Shown here: positions 52,656 to 61,498 of the stretch, piece after piece
Position numbering within the stretch: position 1 is the stretch's first letter
Layout: each line of letters opens with the position of its first letter
Source of the DNA: Blautia parvula
GTDB taxonomy: Bacteria; Bacillota; Clostridia; Lachnospirales; Lachnospiraceae
DNA: 64,000 nucleotides
Reading direction: 5' to 3'
Assembly (NCBI RefSeq): GCF_020215665.1
Contig: NZ_CP084061.1
Location: forward strand, 3,580,501 to 3,644,500
Made by a program: the position numbers and the translations under genes
The notes under the pieces: generated by a model
Database searches by the model: none
Told to the model about the DNA's origin: nothing
Seen by the model: the letters and a program-made list of their open reading frames with translations, nothing else

Positions 52656-54575
52656 CTATTCCTCCACTTCTATTTCCAGGCCCTCCATGTGGTGTTTTCC
52701 CATCTTGTGACGTGCCTTTCTGACCTCCACAGTGTCAAATATAATGGAGAAATCATAGTCCTCAGGGTAGAGTTCCGCAGCCGCCACCTTCAGCCTAAGC
52801 CGTTTATGGCTGATGAGCATCTTTTCATTTCTGAGCTGTACCAGGACATTTCCGTTCTTATCTGCCGGTTTCACCACAATTCCGATCTTTTCATCCGGCA
52901 GTATGGTCACACTGTCGCCTCTGGTAAATTTACGCACAGCGTCCATGCTGTCCCTGACCACGGCTGCTTTTTCAATACGCGGCGCGTGAAGCTTTTCCAG
53001 CCTGCTGCTGCCGCCGTGCAGGTGCATATTTTGAATCAGAGCCTCACTTCTCTCCCCATATGCCTCCCTGGCTGCAGCAGCCAGCATTTTGTCCGGAAAT
53101 CCCAGTCTCTTTGCAATATACAGGGCACAGCTCTCCCCCGCCTCTCCGACTTTCAGCCGATACAAAGGCTTCAGGCTGTCTCTGTCAAACTCCATTCTGG
53201 CATTCTGCACGTCCCCGTACCTGTCCGCGTATTCTTTCACCTCAGGATAGTGGGTGGTGACCAGAAAGAGGGCACCGCTCCTGCGCAGTTCCTCCAGTAT
53301 GGAAATGGCGATTCCCATTCCCTCCTGAGGATCTGTTCCGGAACCCAGTTCGTCCATGATCACAAGGCTGTCCGGTCTTACCCGTTTTAAAATGTCCAGC
53401 ACATTTTTAATGTGGGCTGAGAAGGTTGACAGATTATCCGAAATATTCTGCCCGTCACCGATATCACACAGGATCTGGTTCTGCATACATATATCGGCTT
53501 CCCTGCAGGGAACGTGCAGGCCCGAGCAGGCCATTGCACTCATCAGCGCCACTGTCTTGATAGCCACCGTCTTACCTCCGGTATTCGGTCCCGTAATGAT
53601 CACGCCGCGGATTCCCCTGCCGATCTGAAAGTCCAGCGGTACACAGCTCTCCTTCTCCAGCATGGGATGTCTGGCGCCTTTCAGCTCCATATACTGTTCC
53701 AGGTTGATCTTCGGCTCCACGGCATCCATTTCCAGGCTCAGTTTTCCCTTGGCAAACATGAAGTCCAGCTTTTGGATGACCCGGATGTCCTCCATCAGCT
53801 CTGCTTCCCTCTCAGCAGTCATATTGGTGAGAGTGTACAGGATTTTCCGCTCCTCCGCGTCCTCCTCGATCCTGTATATTTCCAGCTCCTCCCGAAGGTT
53901 TGCCACTGCCTCCGGTTCTATGAACAGTGTGGCGCCTGTGGAAGACTGCTCCACAACGCTGCCCGGAACCATGGACCTGCACTCTTTCTTCACAGGGATA
54001 CAGAATCTTCCGTTTCTGGTGACTACAAAGGAGTCGTTCAGATACTGCCTGTTGGTTTTCAGTGCCCTCTCTGCCCTCTCACTTACTTTTTCCTCCAGGA
54101 TCTGAATCTGTTTTTTGATATCTTTTAAATAGGCGGAGGCATAGTCATCCACTCTTCCGCCTCTGATACAGCGCTCTATCTCTTCCTGCAGTTCCTCAGG
54201 AAAGGCCAGGTTTTGGTTATAATAGGCAAGGCTGATCCGTCCCTCCTCACCTCTTAGCAGATAGGATTTCAGCCGCCGCACGGCACTCAGGAACATGCCG
54301 GTCTCCTCAAGCTGTTCCGGCAGGAGCATATCACCTCTGACCGCCTTCTGCAGATATTCCTCCACATGCTCCATGGCCGGTATGGGCGGAGTTCCCGCCA
54401 GCTCTATCATAGCTCTCGCCTGGGTGGTATCCCGCTGCTGCTTTCTCAATTCCGTCTCTGACAGGATGGGAACCATTTCCATGATTCTGTTTCCCGCATT
54501 CTCTGTGGCGGCGCATTCTTTTAATTTTTCTAATATATGATAATATCCGATTGTTTCCAATGATTTTCTGCTCAT
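52656..54575 (-). CDS. MutS2-like ATPase lacking the Smr nuclease domain
   Basis: 639 residues against about 780 in ordinary MutS2. Helical lever/clamp region (1-300) containing GRFCIPVKKECRSMVPGSVVEQSSTGATLFIEP, then the MutS ATPase with Walker A GPNTGGKTVAIK (329-336), Walker B SLVIMDELGSGTDPQEG, and the VTTHYPEVKEYA loop. A short beta-rich KOW-like segment follows (TRGDSVTILPDEKIGIVVKPADKNGNVLVQL in parts), but the protein ends where the Smr endonuclease would begin. MutS2 acts on recombination intermediates or collided ribosomes. Without Smr it may only bind and clamp, or be a separate subfamily. Preceded by a terminator-like hairpin. Confidence 0.88.
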   Translation of the reverse strand: MSRKSLETIGYYHILEKLKECAATENAGNRIMEMVPILSETELRKQQRDTTQARAMIELAGTPPIPAMEHVEEYLQKAVRGDMLLPEQLEETGMFLSAVRRLKSYLLRGEEGRISLAYYNQNLAFPEELQEEIERCIRGGRVDDYASAYLKDIKKQIQILEEKVSERAERALKTNRQYLNDSFVVTRNGRFCIPVKKECRSMVPGSVVEQSSTGATLFIEPEAVANLREELEIYRIEEDAEERKILYTLTNMTAEREAELMEDIRVIQKLDFMFAKGKLSLEMDAVEPKINLEQYMELKGARHPMLEKESCVPLDFQIGRGIRGVIITGPNTGGKTVAIKTVALMSAMACSGLHVPCREADICMQNQILCDIGDGQNISDNLSTFSAHIKNVLDILKRVRPDSLVIMDELGSGTDPQEGMGIAISILEELRRSGALFLVTTHYPEVKEYADRYGDVQNARMEFDRDSLKPLYRLKVGEAGESCALYIAKRLGFPDKMLAAAAREAYGERSEALIQNMHLHGGSSRLEKLHAPRIEKAAVVRDSMDAVRKFTRGDSVTILPDEKIGIVVKPADKNGNVLVQLRNEKMLISHKRLRLKVAAAELYPEDYDFSIIFDTVEVRKARHKMGKHHMEGLEIEVEE

Positions 54576-54646
54576 GTTTTTTCCTCTCTAAAAAAGACGT
54601 AACCGTTCCGACAAGCTGAACACAGACCCGTCTGAACTATTACAAA

Positions 54647-54695
54647 AAGACCACAGATACATCGCCCCGAACGGGTATACGACTTCTGTGGTCTT
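54647..54695 (-). terminator. Terminator or attenuator 70 bases before the MutS2-like gene
   Basis: Perfect 11-bp stem AAGACCACAGA / TCTGTGGTCTT around a 27-base loop that itself contains CCCG-TT-CGGG, followed by TTTTTG on the minus strand. The distance from the preceding gene (over 350 bases) suggests a leader attenuator as much as an ordinary terminator. I found no known riboswitch or T-box motif. A 60-codon frame here (54572-54754) has no RBS and is not called. Confidence 0.6.
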
Positions 54696-54812
54696 CCATG
54701 AGAAAAATCCATACAGCAGCGCAAAAACAAGCCGCCTTCAAAGCAGCCAAGCACTGTATTCTCTCCATCATTCCAATATATTTGAAGTGTATGATAAGGG
54801 TTCGTAAGCGAA

Positions 54813-54875
54813 TGTATCAGCCATCAGGGTACACTGATACAAGGATAGGGTATCAGAAAAAATGATATACTATCC
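54813..54875. repeat. Two adjacent hairpins in the 54.6-55.05 kb intergenic region
   Basis: First TGTATCAG / CTGATACA (54813-54841), second GGATAG-GGTATCA / TGATATA-CTATCC (54843-54875) with an A6 loop. TGATAC/GTATCA cores recur in both. No U-tract follows, so they are not simple terminators. They could be leader RNA structure or an insertion relic. Confidence 0.45.
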
Positions 54876-54962
54876 CTACAGATTATTCGATTATTCTGTA
54901 ATCTCCACTACGGAAACCCTCAGCACAAAGACACCTCATTTCTAAATTGATATTTATTTACT

Positions 54963-55012
54963 GTAACTGTTCAGCGGCATTACAGTTACGGGCAGACCTG
55001 CTGAATCGTTAC
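54963..55012. repeat. REP-like inverted repeat after the FmdE-like gene
   Basis: 50-base hairpin: GTAAC-TG-TTCAGC-GG pairs with CC-T-GCTGAA-TC-GTTAC. The loop holds a second GTTAC copy (CAGTTAC) that could pair with the outer GTAACTG instead. Position downstream of a gene and self-complementarity fit a palindromic intergenic repeat; copy number elsewhere is unknown. Confidence 0.5.
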
Positions 55013-55049
55013 GGTTCTTCCTGCATTATAACCGCCGGACGCGGCTTTG

Positions 55050-55595
55050 TCAAACCTGAAATCTGTTATATTCACGATAACAGTCCCTGCAGAGAATCTC
55101 ATCCCCCTGCAGATGCATCATATTTTCCGATGCAGTCTCCCCGCAGCGGGAACAGCAGATGGATTTGAAGATCCTTGCATTTTCCGGCAGTGCGATCTTT
55201 GTCTCCTTTACATCAAACATTTCCTTGAAACTGCACGCCTGATAATACCGGAAGGATTCCCCTTTGCTCAGGCCTTCCGGGCGTGGCTTCAGAATCAGGC
55301 GTACGGATTTGCCGGTATCTCTGTTATAGAAGGAAAATGCCTGCTTTCCGCACATATGAAAGAGCAGATTCCCCTTTCCCACACTGCATCCCAGTATTAC
55401 CTGAATGGCATCCACGCCGCAGGCGTCATTTTCTGAAATACACACAAGCTGTTCATCCCGGGAGACACAGCAGTCTTTCCCCATCTTAATGTCCAAAAGT
55501 TCCATGGCGTAAAGAGCTGCCTTATAGCCAATGGTAAGGCCGCCGCACTCATGACCATGAAATTCCACACATTTTTTCCAGATTTTATCGTTCAT
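55050..55595 (-). CDS. FmdE/FwdE-like zinc-binding protein
   Basis: 181 residues. The N-terminal part has FHGHECGGLTIGYKAALYAM, the HGHxCxG signature of FmdE family proteins, then NDACGVDAIQVILGCSVGKGNL, the second family signature. A C-terminal zinc-ribbon-like segment has CCSRCGET and CRDCYREY. FmdE was first found with molybdenum formylmethanofuran dehydrogenase, yet in non-methanogens it stands alone. There it may handle metal or molybdopterin-related chemistry. No such enzyme genes are in the window. Confidence 0.85.
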   Translation of the reverse strand: MNDKIWKKCVEFHGHECGGLTIGYKAALYAMELLDIKMGKDCCVSRDEQLVCISENDACGVDAIQVILGCSVGKGNLLFHMCGKQAFSFYNRDTGKSVRLILKPRPEGLSKGESFRYYQACSFKEMFDVKETKIALPENARIFKSICCSRCGETASENMMHLQGDEILCRDCYREYNRFQV

Positions 55596-55665
55596 TTTTC
55601 TCCCTTTCTATGAAATATCCTACCGAAGCGTATTCTGACTCTTGTCTGCCGAAATACTCCCTCTG

Positions 55666-56934
55666 CTATCTCCTGCCTCTCTCTTTTCCCGGCCCTGCTG
55701 TTTCCACCTGAAGAATTCTCCGCCTTGGACCTGTATCCTCCACCTTTACCCTCTGGGTGATCAAAAATCCCACAGCGGCAAACACAACGCAAAGCCCCAG
55801 CGTGGGTCTCAGTCCGATCCTGTCCATGAGAAACCCGCCCGCCAGATTCCCCACACAGCTTCCCACTCCGACTGTCACCATACCAAAGATGGTCTGTCCC
55901 ACGATCCTGTCCTTCTCCTTCAATTCCTGGTTGATGAAGAACACAGAGACCGGTGTAAAGATACCAAAGGACAGTGACTGCAGCGCAAATCCCAGAAATG
56001 CCACCGCCAGATTCGGCGCCAGAAAAATCACCAGCGGACGAAGAACAAAGAACACGCTGCTCAGCTTCAGCAGTTTCTTACAGGATATCTTACGGATGAG
56101 ATAATTGCACAAAAACATGGCGGGCATCTCACTGGCTGCACAGAAGAACGCTGCGATCCCGAAGGTACCGTCCGTTCCCCCAAGCTCACGCACGATATTG
56201 ATCATATAGGTACCGAGGACGGAGCTTGTCATATAGCAGATTCCGAACCCGGCTACAAACAGCAGCAGAGGCCTGTTTCCCCTGAGAATCTCCATCACAC
56301 TGCTGGACGGCTCCTGTTCTTCCCTGACCACGGAAGATTTGGGGTCCTGCATGGAGAGCACCACCACAAAAAGCAGAAATTCCATACCTGCAAAGGCAAA
56401 GGTGAGAATCCCCGGATAAAAATGTTCCACAAGCTGCCCCAGGATCACGGCGCTGACAGCATAGCTGACTGAGCCAAGCCCTCTGGAAATGCAGAAATTC
56501 ACCTCGTATCCCTGGTTCATGTATTCCATTCCCATTGCCGTGATCAGCGGCGTAATAGAGTTGTACAGGGTGTTCAGCACAAGATACAGCCCTACAATGG
56601 CCATTTTCGGCAGGGGTACCGTCCCCAGGACAAGATACCCCGCCGTCACTGCCAGTATGATCAGCAGGATCATTTTCTTTAAGCTCAGCCCCCGGACCTT
56701 TTCCACCACTCCGGCCAGAAACGGCTGCATCCATATGCTGATAAATGCCGCACCGCCCACGGACATTCCCACAAGCGTGTTGGATAATCCCTTATACTGC
56801 AGAAACACCGCTGCAAATCCCATGATCGCGCAGCTTGATACCCAGTAAAAACACTGAAGCAGTGTATATTGATGACGCACCTGCACACTCTTTATCCGTT
56901 TCATCTCATCCTTATCCTTCCGATCATCATGCAT
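55666..56934 (-). CDS. Major facilitator superfamily transporter
   Basis: 422 residues, twelve membrane segments in two halves. The first helix region (QYTLLQCFYWVSSCAIMGFAAVFLQYKGLSNTLVGMSVG) and the middle (NFCISRGLGSVSYAVSAVILGQLVEHF) resemble LacY/NupG-like MFS_1_like proteins. A C-terminal basic tail (QRVKVEDTGPRRRIL) follows. The start may be the ATG at 56934 or at 56904; both have usable RBS sequences. It lies upstream of the FmdE-like gene by 70 bases; substrate unknown. Confidence 0.88.
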   Translation of the reverse strand: MHDDRKDKDEMKRIKSVQVRHQYTLLQCFYWVSSCAIMGFAAVFLQYKGLSNTLVGMSVGGAAFISIWMQPFLAGVVEKVRGLSLKKMILLIILAVTAGYLVLGTVPLPKMAIVGLYLVLNTLYNSITPLITAMGMEYMNQGYEVNFCISRGLGSVSYAVSAVILGQLVEHFYPGILTFAFAGMEFLLFVVVLSMQDPKSSVVREEQEPSSSVMEILRGNRPLLLFVAGFGICYMTSSVLGTYMINIVRELGGTDGTFGIAAFFCAASEMPAMFLCNYLIRKISCKKLLKLSSVFFVLRPLVIFLAPNLAVAFLGFALQSLSFGIFTPVSVFFINQELKEKDRIVGQTIFGMVTVGVGSCVGNLAGGFLMDRIGLRPTLGLCVVFAAVGFLITQRVKVEDTGPRRRILQVETAGPGKERGRR

Positions 56935-57012
56935 CTTTCACCCTTTATATACCAAATGCTGACAATCGTCAATAGAAAAAAGAACTAAAGAAATGGAGAA
57001 ATTTTTGTTAGT

Positions 57013-58209
57013 TTACCGAAGGGATTCTACATCAATATCCGCTGATAAAACCGCCTGATTCAACGCTTCACTGTCTGCGCCCTCTTCTGCTGCCTGTACC
57101 CACAGATCCATGTCATCGAAAACATAAATTTTAAGTTCCGATATATCCATTCCCCGGACAGCATTCACAGATTTCCCGTAAAATTCCGCCGTGGGTGTCA
57201 GTCTCTCCCCGTCCTGATTAAATATGATGGTTTGACACTGCTCGTATGTCCGGCCCATCTGCTCAGCAAATTCTTCATATGTAATGCCGAAATCATCCGA
57301 ACCTCCTGTCTTTTCCCTCATAACAGATTCGTACTCTTCCCTGGTGATCTCTCTCTCCGTATAGGGCGCATCTGTATATGTGATCACCTGATACGGCGAT
57401 ACAAATACTTTATTCAGGCTGTATCCGTTTTCCTCTTTGTTTACAGGTATCTCCTTTACTGCCTCCGTGTCCACTTCAAACGGCAGTTCCAGGCTCCACG
57501 CACCCTGAATCTTATGGAAAGCTGATATGTCCTCCGCATCTGTTTCATTGATATCATCATATCCGACCATGGAAAGCTGAAGTTCAAGAGTACCTGCCTG
57601 CAGGTCCTGTTCCTCCAGATCCAGCTTCAGCATGCCCACGAAGGTATTGTCATCCACAATATTTCCTTCCAGGTTATTGTTCATCAGCCTGATTTCTTCC
57701 GCACTGTCAGAGAGCTTCCAGTCTCCCTCCAGATACAGGATATTTCCGGGGATGTTGTTCAGTCCTCCCTGCTCCACATCCACCTCTGCCGTCACAAATA
57801 CGGAAAGCCCGTCACAGTAAATCTCCGATGCGGTAATTGTCACACCTGCATCCTGAACCGTATAACCGGAATCAGCGGGAATTGTGCCGTCAGCCTCCTC
57901 CCGGGACAGGACTTCCGCCTTATCACTGTAATCTCCCGAAAACGTGGACTGATGCTGAACCTGTTTAAAAATTTCACCGAGGATTGGTATTTTAGCCGCA
58001 AATGCAGGATTTGCAAAGCAGACTGTTGTCACGGTAACGGCCGCCGCTGCTGCTGCCGCTGTATATTTTATCCAATTTCTTTTGCCGGGTTCCCGTTTTC
58101 CCTCTTTCTCGGGAAGGTTTGCAAGTGTCGCTGTATATCTCTTCCATACCTCTTCCGGAACCTTTGTGTCTTCCCTGAGACCTTCGATCATATTATCAAA
58201 ATTTTTCAT
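57013..58209 (-). CDS. DUF4179-type membrane anti-sigma-like protein
   Basis: About 398 residues from the ATG at 58209 with AAAGGGG eight bases upstream. A cytoplasmic N-terminal region (KNFDNMIEGLREDTKVPEEVWKRY) probably binds the sigma factor. One membrane helix follows (YTAAAAAAAVTVTTVCFANPAFA, about residues 52-74), then IPILGEIFKQV and a long extracellular beta-rich domain typical of DUF4179 proteins. It adjoins the ECF sigma gene stop, so the two are translated together. Confidence 0.85.
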   Translation of the reverse strand: MKNFDNMIEGLREDTKVPEEVWKRYTATLANLPEKEGKREPGKRNWIKYTAAAAAAAVTVTTVCFANPAFAAKIPILGEIFKQVQHQSTFSGDYSDKAEVLSREEADGTIPADSGYTVQDAGVTITASEIYCDGLSVFVTAEVDVEQGGLNNIPGNILYLEGDWKLSDSAEEIRLMNNNLEGNIVDDNTFVGMLKLDLEEQDLQAGTLELQLSMVGYDDINETDAEDISAFHKIQGAWSLELPFEVDTEAVKEIPVNKEENGYSLNKVFVSPYQVITYTDAPYTEREITREEYESVMREKTGGSDDFGITYEEFAEQMGRTYEQCQTIIFNQDGERLTPTAEFYGKSVNAVRGMDISELKIYVFDDMDLWVQAAEEGADSEALNQAVLSADIDVESLR

Positions 58210-58210
58210 A

Positions 58211-58786
58211 TCAGATACCCCTTTCCAATCCGCAGTGTACTGCTTTTTTCTGAACATCCGGCATACTACGGGGTGGCTCCCCGCTCATGTTGTACTGCTG
58301 TTCCAGCTTTTCCCTGGCTTTCGCCAGTCTGCCTCTCACTGTGCTCTGGTTTATCTGGAGGATTTCCGCGATCTCCCTCGTCTTGAATCCCTGCACATAG
58401 TATAAAATGACTACGATCCGGTATTTCTCATCAAGACTGTTCAGGAAATCCCTCCACTCCACATTTGCATAGCTTTCATCCTGCGCCCACGCCTCCGGCA
58501 GGGATTCCTCTGAGACCAGTCTCTTCCTCTGCCGGTAAATGGAATTGCAGTGATTGATCAGAATTCGTGTCAGCCAGGTTGCAAAATACTCATCCTTTTT
58601 CAGAGTATCTATCTTCTCCCAGCATGTAAGGGCTGTATCCTGCATGGCATCTGCCACATCCTCGTCATTTTTCAAAATGGCCTTGGCCGCCTTATATAAA
58701 GCAGGCCCCTGCTGCTCCATAAGTTTCTGGAACGCGGCTTTGTCGTGCTTCTTGGCCCTTTTGATCAGTAATATGTTCATACTCAT
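58211..58786 (-). CDS. ECF-type RNA polymerase sigma factor (second)
   Basis: 191 residues. Region 2: AFQKLMEQQGPALYKAAKAILKNDEDVADAMQDTALTCWEKI, with FATWLTRILINHCNSIYRQRKR; region 4: YRIVVILYYVQGFKTREIAEILQINQSTVRGRLAKAREKL. RBS AAAGGGGGATG. Pairing with a DUF4179 membrane protein is a standard arrangement in Bacillota envelope-stress systems. Confidence 0.92.
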   Translation of the reverse strand: MSMNILLIKRAKKHDKAAFQKLMEQQGPALYKAAKAILKNDEDVADAMQDTALTCWEKIDTLKKDEYFATWLTRILINHCNSIYRQRKRLVSEESLPEAWAQDESYANVEWRDFLNSLDEKYRIVVILYYVQGFKTREIAEILQINQSTVRGRLAKAREKLEQQYNMSGEPPRSMPDVQKKAVHCGLERGI

Positions 58787-58827
58787 CCCCCTTTGTGGAG
58801 TCCGGAGCTCCTGTTCGCTTTGTACAC

Positions 58828-58860
58828 TTATTAGATGGGCGAGGCGGGGATTTTGTCCAC
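58828..58860 (-). promoter_or_regulatory. Possible ECF-type promoter of the sigma/DUF4179 operon
   Basis: Minus strand GTGGACAAAA (58851-58860) and ATCTAATAAGTG about 16 bases on. I recall GACAAAA...TCTAATAAGTG-type elements before similar clostridial sigma genes; this suggests autoregulation. Confidence 0.4.
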
Positions 58861-58918
58861 CCGGGTATCTGATTTTTGAAACAGGCGATCATGCCCTGCA
58901 AATTTTCACTGATATCTC

Positions 58919-60292
58919 TTATATAATATCACGTATCAAAATGTGTTCCCTTTTACGAAATTTCCAGCTTTCCCTGTCCTGCGAATGCTCAATTAAAAAT
59001 TCTATGGCATCTCTGTAATTTTCCTCTGCGCTCTTCTCAATCAGCAAAAGTCCTTTTTCCCTGTCCTGCTCAAATTGATATTTTCCATAGTAACAATACA
59101 ATCCATAATCGTAATCAGCCATATAAAGCCCCGCTTTCTGCGCCTGCTCCAAATAACCCGCTGCCTCCTTCAGATCCATCCGGTTTCCGGCATCTCTGAA
59201 CAAAAGTCGTGACAGGTAACAGGCTGATACCGGATCCCCCTTCTGAGCCGCCTCCTCCAGATAATCATATGCCTCCTCGGTTCTGTTTTTTATACTGCAG
59301 ATACAGCCTGCGAGTCTTGCACAGGGAATACTGCCGCATGCATATCCCTCCATGGCTGTCTCCTCCGCTTTTTCATAGTTTTCCTGAAAAAAGAAACCTT
59401 TTGCCTTTTGATAACAGGAAAACCCATACTCCTCCTTCTTTACAGCCTGTTCCTGGGTTCTCTTTACTTCCTGCAGTGCTTCTCTATATTCTTCCGCATT
59501 TTGAAATCTTTTCTTTGGATCTGCGGATATCATCTTAAGCACCATTTCTTTCCACCCGGCAGTCCCCAAAACAGGAGGCGCCGGCTGTTTTTTCTCCATC
59601 AGAGCCTTCAGACCGGAATAGGGATACCGCATCCCATTCAGGACATAGTATAGCACCGCGCCCACAGAATATATATCACAGGTAAAATCCGATTCTCCTC
59701 CCAAAGCCACTTCCGGGGCACAGGTGCCAAGGCTCCCAAGCTGTGTTACTACCGTCGCATGGGTCAGCTCCCTTGCGATTCCAAAGTCTCCCAACTTGAA
59801 TTCGGGTTCTTCCCATCCGGTCACAAAGATATTTTCCGGCTTAATATCCCGGTGGATTACATGGAGTTTTTCCATAGCGTCCAGAACAGCACACATATCA
59901 GAAGCCAGCTTCCATAAATCTCTCAAGGATATGTATCCTTTACCTATGATTTCCTCCTTCAGCCAGCAGGGAAACGTTTTAAGATATTCCATTTTCAGTG
60001 CCAGATAAGCTCTTTCCTTTCCGACAAATTCCCGGTAATCATATATTTTGACCACATGAGAATTTTCTGCCAGAAGTTTCATGTACTCAGCTTCCTCCCG
60101 CAGATGCTTTTGGTAAATCTGATGTTCTTCTAATTTCATGATTTTCAGAGCATAGATGTCCCCGTCTTCTGAAAGCACAAGATAAACCTCGGCAGACTGT
60201 CCGCATCCAATCTGTCTGATCATTTTCTCATTTTCTTTCAGCACACCTTCCTGATAAAGCATGGCTCTCATATCTCTCATTGCAATATCCAT
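58919..60292 (-). CDS. Ser/Thr protein kinase with Sel1-like repeats
   Basis: 457 residues, RBS AAGGAG. Kinase domain about 22-285: glycine-rich loop IGCGQSAEVYLV, Lys50 in ALKIMKL, HRDIKPEN (147-154), DFG (169-171), APE (192-194), all catalytic residues present. From about 300, helical repeats of Sel1/TPR type (AEETAMEGYACGSIPCARLAGCI, AYDYLEEAAQKGDPVSACYLSRLL, AAGYLEQAQKAGLYMADYDYGLYCYYGK). There is no membrane helix or PASTA domain, so it is a soluble kinase. It is the last gene of the protease-phosphatase-repeat protein-kinase operon. Confidence 0.92.
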   Translation of the reverse strand: MDIAMRDMRAMLYQEGVLKENEKMIRQIGCGQSAEVYLVLSEDGDIYALKIMKLEEHQIYQKHLREEAEYMKLLAENSHVVKIYDYREFVGKERAYLALKMEYLKTFPCWLKEEIIGKGYISLRDLWKLASDMCAVLDAMEKLHVIHRDIKPENIFVTGWEEPEFKLGDFGIARELTHATVVTQLGSLGTCAPEVALGGESDFTCDIYSVGAVLYYVLNGMRYPYSGLKALMEKKQPAPPVLGTAGWKEMVLKMISADPKKRFQNAEEYREALQEVKRTQEQAVKKEEYGFSCYQKAKGFFFQENYEKAEETAMEGYACGSIPCARLAGCICSIKNRTEEAYDYLEEAAQKGDPVSACYLSRLLFRDAGNRMDLKEAAGYLEQAQKAGLYMADYDYGLYCYYGKYQFEQDREKGLLLIEKSAEENYRDAIEFLIEHSQDRESWKFRKREHILIRDII

Positions 60293-60329
60293 AAATTCTC
60301 CTTAATCATTTCCACCATAACCGCTGCAT

Positions 60330-61463
60330 CTACAGCAGCTGCAGAAACAGTTCCAAATCTTCCTCCGGTTCCCTCAGTTCCAACTCACGGATTCTTCTCT
60401 TTACATAATCCGCTACGGATTCTAACTCCCCCTCTTCATAAAACTTTTCTATATCAGGGGCACCGGATTTCTTTTTCTGCACCAGCACATCTTCAATATT
60501 CTGGAAACTGCACGCTTCTTCATTCCATACAATATCCGGACAGCACCGATCGATCAGCTCTTCCAGGCCGGCAGTAAGCTTTCTGCCGGCATCACTGAAC
60601 AGAACAGAATCATTCAGATACAAATCTTCCAGGACAAAAATCACCGCTGATTCTATCCTGTCCTTTGGACACAGGGCTTCCATCCCGGCAAGCTCTAACA
60701 TGCGGTTAATATCCTCCACCGGCATGGTCAGATGAATGCCCATGGCAATCAGAAGATTTCTTCTGGGGACAATACCTTTTCGCTTTAAGTGTGAAAAAGC
60801 ATTGTTATATGCATTTTTCAGCTTTTCATCATCCACCAGACTGTTTATATTGCGCTCCTCCAGTTTAAAGTACTCTTCCAGGAACTTATAAAGCTTACGG
60901 TTTCTCCCTTCAAATACTTCCATATGTTCTTCCAAAAACTTCTTAAACTCCTGATCTCCCATTACTTCAAGAAGCGCTGCATTGAGCTCAAAGGTTTTCT
61001 CTTCCGTCCCATCCAAATGCTTCTGTTCCGGCTCCTTTTCCTCCTGCATTTTCCTGTATTCCTCCATATAAAATTCATACATGGAATAATCCTTTTTATT
61101 GTGAATCAGGTAAATAAAGATGGCATCTTCAGGGTTCTTAACATATAGTGCGGGATATTTTGCATTTCTGGTAAGCAGCCGGTTAATCTGCTCCAGCTGA
61201 AATCCCCAATACATGCCGATTCCCACAACCTGTTCCCGTTTTGTGGGAATTTTCTGTTTCCACTGTCTGGCAGTATTGCGGGTAACTTTGCAGTAAGCCG
61301 CAAGTGCAGCGATCGTACCGTTTTTTTCTTCCATCCAATAAGCAAATACATCTGCCCACACGGTCATCGCATCCTGATGTTCCTCCATCAATTTCAAAAA
61401 GTTCTCGTTATCTTCGCAGCGTTCCAGAATATCTCTGAATGCCATAGTCCTAAGTTCTTCCAT
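60330..61463 (-). CDS. Protein with two copies of a helical HTH-like repeat, unrecognised
   Basis: 377 residues, AGGAGG before the ATG. N-terminal segment AALAAYCKVTRNTARQWKQ looks like a helix-turn-helix. It begins a unit running through IPTKREQVVGIGMYWGFQLEQINRLL and KNPEDAIFIYLI. A second copy appears at about 225-295: LKRKGIVPRRNLLIAMGIHLTMPVEDINRMLELAG and KDRIESAVIFVLEDL. Between them is a charged helical linker. The C-terminus is acidic. It lies between the PP2C and kinase genes and could be their substrate or scaffold. I know similar repeats from HTH proteins of Bacillota but no function. Confidence 0.65.
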   Translation of the reverse strand: MEELRTMAFRDILERCEDNENFLKLMEEHQDAMTVWADVFAYWMEEKNGTIAALAAYCKVTRNTARQWKQKIPTKREQVVGIGMYWGFQLEQINRLLTRNAKYPALYVKNPEDAIFIYLIHNKKDYSMYEFYMEEYRKMQEEKEPEQKHLDGTEEKTFELNAALLEVMGDQEFKKFLEEHMEVFEGRNRKLYKFLEEYFKLEERNINSLVDDEKLKNAYNNAFSHLKRKGIVPRRNLLIAMGIHLTMPVEDINRMLELAGMEALCPKDRIESAVIFVLEDLYLNDSVLFSDAGRKLTAGLEELIDRCCPDIVWNEEACSFQNIEDVLVQKKKSGAPDIEKFYEEGELESVADYVKRRIRELELREPEEDLELFLQLL

Positions 61464-61498
61464 AAAATCCTCCTTGTATTATACTAGAAATTCCATTT

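Noticed and set aside
54572-54754. 60-codon peptide upstream of the MutS2-like gene
   Set aside because: No RBS, spans the terminator-like hairpin; no homology seen.
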